A stretch of 8,883 bases of DNA from Actinomycetota bacterium (GTDB lineage: Bacteria; Actinomycetota; UBA4738; G016210805), in contig JACQTL010000121.1 of assembly GCA_016210805.1 (NCBI GenBank), positions 1 through 8,883 of the forward strand. Reading direction: 5' to 3'. The notes beneath the pieces are model-generated. The model was given only the letters and a program-made list of their open reading frames with translations. It was not told the DNA's origin and made no database searches. A program made the translations under genes and the position numbers. Of the stretch, positions 5,554 through 8,883 are shown one piece after another (positions within the stretch are counted from its first letter, which is position 1; every line of letters begins with the position of its first letter).

Positions 5554-5823
5554 TCAGTGCCCGCGGCGCCGCCTGTACGAGCCCAGCGTCGTCGTTCTAC
5601 CGGCGCGGTGGTCCCTGTCGGCTTCGCGGAGGGACGCGACGATCTCCGGCGCGTGGGCCAGGACGTAGTCCTCCGCTTCCGGCGATCCGATCGGGAGGAT
5701 CAGTGCGGCCGGCCTCCCGTGACGCGTCACCACCACGGCTGAGCCGCTCTCCTCGACCGCCCGGACGATCTCCGGCGCTCGGTTCTTCAGGTCCCGTATC
5801 CCGATCGCCATCGTAGCCACCAT
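5554..5823 (-). CDS. Phd/YefM-type antitoxin
   Basis: 89 residues from the chosen start. The N-terminal domain M-A-I-G-I-R-D-L-K-N-R-A-P-E-I-V-R-A-V-E followed by A-V-V-V-T-R-H-G-R-P-A-A-L-I-L-P is the classic Phd/YefM DNA-binding and dimerisation fold. The tail (about residues 57-89, acidic/alanine then Arg-rich) would be the toxin-binding segment. It neutralises the adjacent toxin and, as in known pairs, probably represses its own promoter. Three in-frame ATGs exist, at 5856, 5823 and 5811. I chose 5823 because AAGGA lies 10 bases upstream. Family alignment would also permit 5811, and 5856 is only one base after the stop of the upstream ATPase. The order antitoxin-toxin is standard. The start is uncertain; identity is not. 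Confidence 0.87.
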   Translation of the reverse strand: MVATMAIGIRDLKNRAPEIVRAVEESGSAVVVTRHGRPAALILPIGSPEAEDYVLAHAPEIVASLREADRDHRAGRTTTLGSYRRRRGH

Positions 5824-5833
5824 TGTAGCCACA
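5810..5833 (-). repeat. 12-bp tandem direct repeat at the antitoxin start (candidate operator)
   Basis: Read on the plus strand, ATCGTAGCCACC (5810-5821) and ATTGTAGCCACA (5822-5833) are adjacent and agree at 10 of 12 positions. Each contains a GTAGCCAC core. The repeat covers the likely antitoxin start codons, where autoregulatory operators of Phd/YefM systems often lie. The outer copy also contains TGT(N4)ACA, a half-dyad pattern seen in some operators of this family. A binding role is inference; it could also be a small coding duplication (V-A-T-M). Confidence 0.4.
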
Positions 5834-5857
5834 TCCTTGGGACCGGTCGACTCCATG

Positions 5858-6679
5858 CTAGACGTCCTCGTCGTCGGGCTGGCCGACTACCTCCCGGTGG
5901 AAGCCCTCGTCGTCGGCGGGGGGCTCGACCGACTCGGTGGCCTCGGGGCGGTCCACGGGGTGGACCTCGCCGTCCCGGATGGCCAGGATCTCGTCGACGT
6001 ACTTCAGGAACTCCCGGCTGTGGGTGGCCACCAGGCAGCAGGTCCCCTCCTCCTCCGCGGCCTGCCGGAAGGCCCGGAAGACGGCCCGGGCCCAGCCGGC
6101 GTCCTGATGGCCGGTGGGCTCGTCGGCCAGGAGCAGGCGTGGGGAGAGGGCCAGCGCGCGGCACAGGGCCACCCGCTGCTGCTCGCCGAGGGAGACCTCC
6201 GACGGGCGGCGGTCCTCGTGGGCGGCCAGGCCCATCCGGGCGAGGAGGACCGCGGCCCGGTCCCGTCCGGCGGCGTCGAGCCGGCCTCCCAGCCGGAGCG
6301 GGAGCTCGACGTTCTCGCGGACCGACAGCTCCTCGAGGAGCCCCAGGTCCTGGGGGACGATGGCCAGCTCGCTCCACGGCCGGTCCCGGGGAGCCACGGC
6401 CCGGTCGCCGTCCGGGGCCCAGGCGATCTCGCCCTCCTCCGGGTCCTCCCACCCGGCCAGGACGTTCAGGAGCGTGGTCTTCCCCGAGCCGGACGGGCCG
6501 ACCAGGGCGATGACCTCGCCGGCCCGGAGGGTGAAGGTCGCCCCCCGGAGGGCGTGCACGACCTCCGGCCCCCGCCGGTAGGACTTGTGGAGCCCGGCGC
6601 CCTCGAGCAGGGTGCCGCCCCGCCGCCCCGCCGCCCCGCCTCCGGCGTCCGCCGCCACCGTCCTCCGCTCCCCGGTCAC
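5858..6679 (-). CDS. ABC transporter ATP-binding protein with variant signature motif
   Basis: 273 residues; MacB/LolD-type ATPase of an FtsX-like exporter. Motifs: Walker A G-P-S-G-S-G-K-T (61-68), Q-loop Q110, signature V-S-L-G-E-Q-Q (162-168), Walker B R-L-L-L-A-D-E (181-187), D-loop G-H-Q-D (190-193), switch H220. The signature has L in place of the first G of LSGGQ, and the D-loop lacks the usual x-L-D. Its own hydrolysis site contribution may therefore be weak, while Walker A/B and the switch His are intact. A 20-residue Ala/Gly/Arg-rich N-terminal leader and an acidic C-terminal tail (about 244-273, ending D-D-E-D-V) extend beyond the core. Start GTG at 6679 overlaps the preceding ATPase stop by 4 bases (GTGA), a sign of coupled translation. 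A later start is possible because the leader is not conserved-looking. It acts in the cytoplasm, driving the adjacent permease; substrate unknown. Confidence 0.92.
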   Translation of the reverse strand: MTGERRTVAADAGGGAAGRRGGTLLEGAGLHKSYRRGPEVVHALRGATFTLRAGEVIALVGPSGSGKTTLLNVLAGWEDPEEGEIAWAPDGDRAVAPRDRPWSELAIVPQDLGLLEELSVRENVELPLRLGGRLDAAGRDRAAVLLARMGLAAHEDRRPSEVSLGEQQRVALCRALALSPRLLLADEPTGHQDAGWARAVFRAFRQAAEEEGTCCLVATHSREFLKYVDEILAIRDGEVHPVDRPEATESVEPPADDEGFHREVVGQPDDEDV

Positions 6680-7488
6680 GGCGGCGTGATCCTCACGTCG
6701 TCGTCCCCGATCCTGATCCGGGCCCGCCGGTCGGGGAACATGCGCAGGGCTCTGGGCGGGAGCTGGATCCGGCCCGAGGCGTCGATCACGGCGAGCTGCC
6801 GGTCGCCCTCCTCCTCGGCGTGCAGCGCGCCGTGGCGGAGGTAAAGGGTCCGGTCGGCGATCCGGACCGCCGCGGGGTCGTGGGTGGCCACCACGAACGC
6901 CGTCCCCCGTCGGGCCAGCTCGCGGACCGTCTCGAGCAGCGCGGCGCCCGACGCGCTGTCCAGCTCGGCGGTGGGCTCGTCGGCAACCACGAGGGCCGGT
7001 CCCCCGATCACGGCCTGGGCGAATCCCAGGCGCTGCTGCTCGCCCCCCGAGAGCTGCCGGGGGAGGTGGTGGCGGCGGTGGGCGATGCCCAGGGCCTCCA
7101 TCAGCTCGGGGGCCTCCTCGGCCCGGCGGTGGCCCCGCAGCCGGGCGGCCAGGCGGAGGTGCTCCTCCGCCGTGAGGTAGGGGATCAGGTTGTCGGCCGG
7201 GCGCTGGAACACGTAGCCGAGCATCCGCCGCCTCACCCGGCGGAGCTGCCGGGGCCCGAGCCCCGAGATCTCCACGCCGCCGGTCCGGACCCGTCCGGCC
7301 GTCGGCCGGTCCAGGCCGGCCAGGATCCGCAGGAGGGAGGACTTCCCCGACCCGGAGGGCCCCACCACGCCCGTGACCGCCCCGCCCAGGAAGTCGGCGT
7401 CGATCCCCTTCAGGGCGTGCACCTCCCCGGTGGCCGTCCAGTAGATCTTGACCACCCCCAGGCAGGTCGCCGCCGCCTCAGCCCGCAA
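6676..7488 (-). CDS. ABC transporter ATP-binding protein with C-terminal AbrB-like tail
   Basis: 270 residues. Canonical ATPase motifs: Walker A G-P-S-G-S-G-K-S (43-50), Q95, signature L-S-G-G-E-Q-Q (146-152), Walker B A-L-V-V-A-D-E (165-171), D-loop E-L-D (175-177), switch H203. The family is MacB/LolD-like, serving FtsX-type permeases. After the ATPase core, residues about 231-270 read L-A-V-I-D-A-S-G-R-I-Q-L-P-P, later V-R-I-T-P-P. This resembles the AbrB/SpoVT swapped-hairpin pattern (D-x-x-G-R-I-x-L-P). The start is TTG at 7488. It is supported by a nine-base Shine-Dalgarno match 8 bases upstream and by an in-frame stop just before. It overlaps the permease stop by 11 bases. Together with the second ATPase and the permease it probably forms an exporter or envelope-acting machine; cargo unknown. 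A GTG at codon 12 is a less likely start. Confidence 0.92.
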   Translation of the reverse strand: MRAEAAATCLGVVKIYWTATGEVHALKGIDADFLGGAVTGVVGPSGSGKSSLLRILAGLDRPTAGRVRTGGVEISGLGPRQLRRVRRRMLGYVFQRPADNLIPYLTAEEHLRLAARLRGHRRAEEAPELMEALGIAHRRHHLPRQLSGGEQQRLGFAQAVIGGPALVVADEPTAELDSASGAALLETVRELARRGTAFVVATHDPAAVRIADRTLYLRHGALHAEEEGDRQLAVIDASGRIQLPPRALRMFPDRRARIRIGDDDVRITPP

Positions 7489-8883
7489 GCCGCATCACCT
7501 CCGCGATGTTCGCGCGGTCGGCCCGCCGTTGCACGGCCCAGGCCCCGATCCACGTGAACGCGGCCAGCGTCGCCACCGTGGCGGCGAGCAGGGTCCAGGG
7601 GGCCCGGACCACGGCGGCGGGGGGCAGGCCGGGCATGAAGTCCAGCTCCCGGTGGACCAGGAGGGCCGCGCCGGCCGCCGCCCCGGCGCCGACGACCAGG
7701 GCCACCCCCAGCATCCCGGCGAGCTCCAGGGCCACCGACCTCCTGTGCGACCGCCGGGCGAGCCCCATGCGTCGGGCGAGGGCGTAGCTCATCTCCCGGG
7801 AACGCTGGCGCGACTGGAGGTACAGGAGGGTCGCGGTGAGGGCCACCGTCCCCACCAGCATGCCCAGGACCTGCATGAACCCGAAGATCCACCCCAGCGA
7901 ACGGAACGCCGGCTGCTCGCGGACCTGGGCCGCCGTGAGCACGCCCTGGGGCACGACTCCCCGGGCGAGCAGGGCGTCGACCACGGGCTCGGGATCTCCC
8001 CTCACCCACACCTGGAACGCGGGCTGGAAGTTCCGCAGGGGGCTGTGCAGGGCCTCCTCGAGCCCGGCCGCCGAGGCCACCACCAGCGGGGCGCTCCCCG
8101 GCATCCCCGGGAACGCCTCCGCCGTCGCCACCACCCGCACGGGCACGTCCCGTCCCAGGAGGTCCAGCGCCGTGGACCGGGGGAACCCTGCCCCGGCCAC
8201 CAGCACGGGGAGCTCGCCTCCCTCCATGGGACCGAGCCGGCCCAGCAGCCCCTCGAGCGAGCCTCCCGCGAACCCGGGGTCGAAGAAAGCCGCCCGGGGG
8301 AAGGTGGCTGGATCCACGCCGAGCACGGCCACCGGTAGCCCCTCGGAGGTGGTGGCCACCGGGAGGCGGACCACCAGGGTGGCCCGCGCGGCCACCGCCG
8401 CCGGGAGCTCCACCGGACCGTTGACCCCGACCGCGGCGTCCGCTCCCACGAAGACCAGGGACTTCTGGCGGGCCGTGGCCTCGCTCGAGGCGACGAACAC
8501 CCCGGCGTAGGACAGGATCCCCACGGCCAGGGCTCCCACCATGACCAGGAGCAGGGCGCTTCGGGGGACGGCGGCCAGCCGGCGGGCGGCCAGGTACAGG
8601 CCCGCCCGGGCCCGGCCCCCGGCCGTGCGCAGGCGGGGGAGGAGGCGGCGGAGCCCCCGCAGGGCCAGGCCCCCCGCCCCGGCCACGAACAGGATCGGAA
8701 ACAGGGGCACGAGGAGGTCCACCTCCGGCGGCGCTCCCCGGCTCCCGCCGGAGGGAGCGGCTCCCCGCGTGAGGATCTCGTAGAGCGCGGCCAGGGCGAG
8801 CAGGAGGAGCCCGGCCTCCCAGGGAAACCGTCCCAGCGCGCGCCGGACCCGCCCGCCGCCCCGCCCGGGAGCCGTCCCCGCGG
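7478..8883 (-). CDS. FtsX-like ABC transporter permease, C-terminal part
   Basis: The frame is open to the right edge, giving at least 468 residues; the N-terminus is outside the window. The visible order is a hydrophobic segment at about 8815-8771 and another at 8722-8660. An Arg-rich cytoplasmic loop (8658-8561) precedes a segment at 8560-8491. Next is an extracytoplasmic domain of about 190 residues (8490-7900) with V/A/G/P-rich beta-like stretches. Three closing segments follow, at about 7897-7817, 7735-7655 and 7603-7535, with R-S-R-E-M-S-Y-A-L-A-R-R-M-G between the first two. This three-segment end with an R-E-x-x-x-L-x-R-x-M/L-G loop is the FtsX domain signature. It suggests the second half of a duplicated LolC/E-like permease. 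The protein ends A-E-V-M-R-L-A-G. FtsX-type permeases of this class work by mechanotransmission or lipid/lipoprotein handling rather than classic channel transport. It is coupled to two ATPase genes. A GTG at 8722 is internal: the preceding codons encode a membrane segment in the same frame. Confidence 0.9.
   Translation of the reverse strand, partial: AGTAPGRGGGRVRRALGRFPWEAGLLLLALAALYEILTRGAAPSGGSRGAPPEVDLLVPLFPILFVAGAGGLALRGLRRLLPRLRTAGGRARAGLYLAARRLAAVPRSALLLVMVGALAVGILSYAGVFVASSEATARQKSLVFVGADAAVGVNGPVELPAAVAARATLVVRLPVATTSEGLPVAVLGVDPATFPRAAFFDPGFAGGSLEGLLGRLGPMEGGELPVLVAGAGFPRSTALDLLGRDVPVRVVATAEAFPGMPGSAPLVVASAAGLEEALHSPLRNFQPAFQVWVRGDPEPVVDALLARGVVPQGVLTAAQVREQPAFRSLGWIFGFMQVLGMLVGTVALTATLLYLQSRQRSREMSYALARRMGLARRSHRRSVALELAGMLGVALVVGAGAAAGAALLVHRELDFMPGLPPAAVVRAPWTLLAATVATLAAFTWIGAWAVQRRADRANIAEVMRLAG
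7494..7502 (-). promoter_or_regulatory. strong ribosome binding site for a TTG-started ATPase gene
   Basis: Read on the minus strand, GGAGGTGAT is a nine-base complement to the 16S rRNA 3' end. It lies inside the last codons of the permease. Its GGAGGT part is 8 bases from TTG at 7488. It decides the start and indicates efficient internal re-initiation within the operon. Confidence 0.8.

Noticed and set aside
5824..5856. Upstream ATG giving an 11-residue longer antitoxin
   Set aside because: The added residues do not match the family and there is a better-placed AAGGA before the ATG at 5823. It is kept only as a possible coupling start in the findings.
5837..6844. 335-codon plus-strand frame opposite the ATPase genes
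   Set aside because: Antisense shadow of two ATPases whose Walker and signature motifs are clear on the minus strand.
7448..8338. 296-codon plus-strand frame opposite the permease
   Set aside because: Histidine/Gly/Pro-rich antisense frame without motifs; the minus strand encodes membrane segments.
1..8883. CRISPR array, insertion sequence, integrase or phage genes
   Set aside because: No regularly spaced repeats, terminal inverted repeats, transposase motifs (DDE/HUH) or integrase signatures were seen. The tRNA has no nearby integrase and no second copy of its 3' end in the window.

Overview
This is a GC-rich chromosomal window, about 70% G+C by eye, with G/C-ending codons, GTG and TTG starts and strong Shine-Dalgarno sites. 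The left edge carries the N-terminus of an FhaA-type protein (DUF3662), a family typical of Actinomycetota and usually located in the fhaA-fhaB-pstP-rodA-pbpA-pknB cell-wall/division locus. A tRNA-Leu(CAG) gene lies close by. I read the source as a member of the Actinomycetota, probably a less-studied soil or environmental lineage. The sequence alone does not fix the genus.

Layout. (1) Positions 1-262, minus: 5' end of fhaA, cut by the window edge. (2) Positions 263-584: a decayed piece of an HxlR-type winged-helix regulator (minus, about 349-471) with no start codon and no wing or dimer part. A four-unit G-rich tandem repeat (537-583) begins one base after the CCA end of the tRNA. (3) Positions 585-671, minus: tRNA-Leu with anticodon CAG. 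(4) Positions 672-1028: a 357-base control region with an extended -10 promoter for the tRNA, a sigma-70-like promoter for the next gene, two CACGTG palindromes 11 bp apart and a 15-bp inverted repeat. (5) Positions 1029-4037, plus: a 1002-residue secreted multidomain protein with three carboxypeptidase-regulatory-like beta domains and one jelly-roll-like domain. (6) Positions 4052-8883, minus throughout: a run of seven genes. In transcription order these are an FtsX-like permease (N-terminus outside the window), two ABC ATPases, a Phd/YefM-type antitoxin, a RelE/ParE-type toxin, an OsmC-family protein and a RibD-C/dihydrofolate-reductase-like protein.

How the genes fit together. The permease and two ATPases overlap (11 nt and 4 nt), so they are almost certainly one translationally coupled MacB/LolCDE-like unit. 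Having two different ATPases beside one permease suggests a heterodimeric motor. The upstream ATPase has canonical motifs plus a C-terminal AbrB-like tail. The downstream one has a degenerate signature motif and D-loop. The toxin-antitoxin pair follows the second ATPase directly. The secreted protein converges on the RibD-like gene with only 14 bases between stop codons.

No CRISPR array, insertion sequence or phage gene is visible. The least ordinary items are the asymmetric ATPase pair with its AbrB-like tail, the regulator remnant and G-rich repeat between the tRNA and fhaA, and the unassigned N-terminal domain of the large secreted protein.
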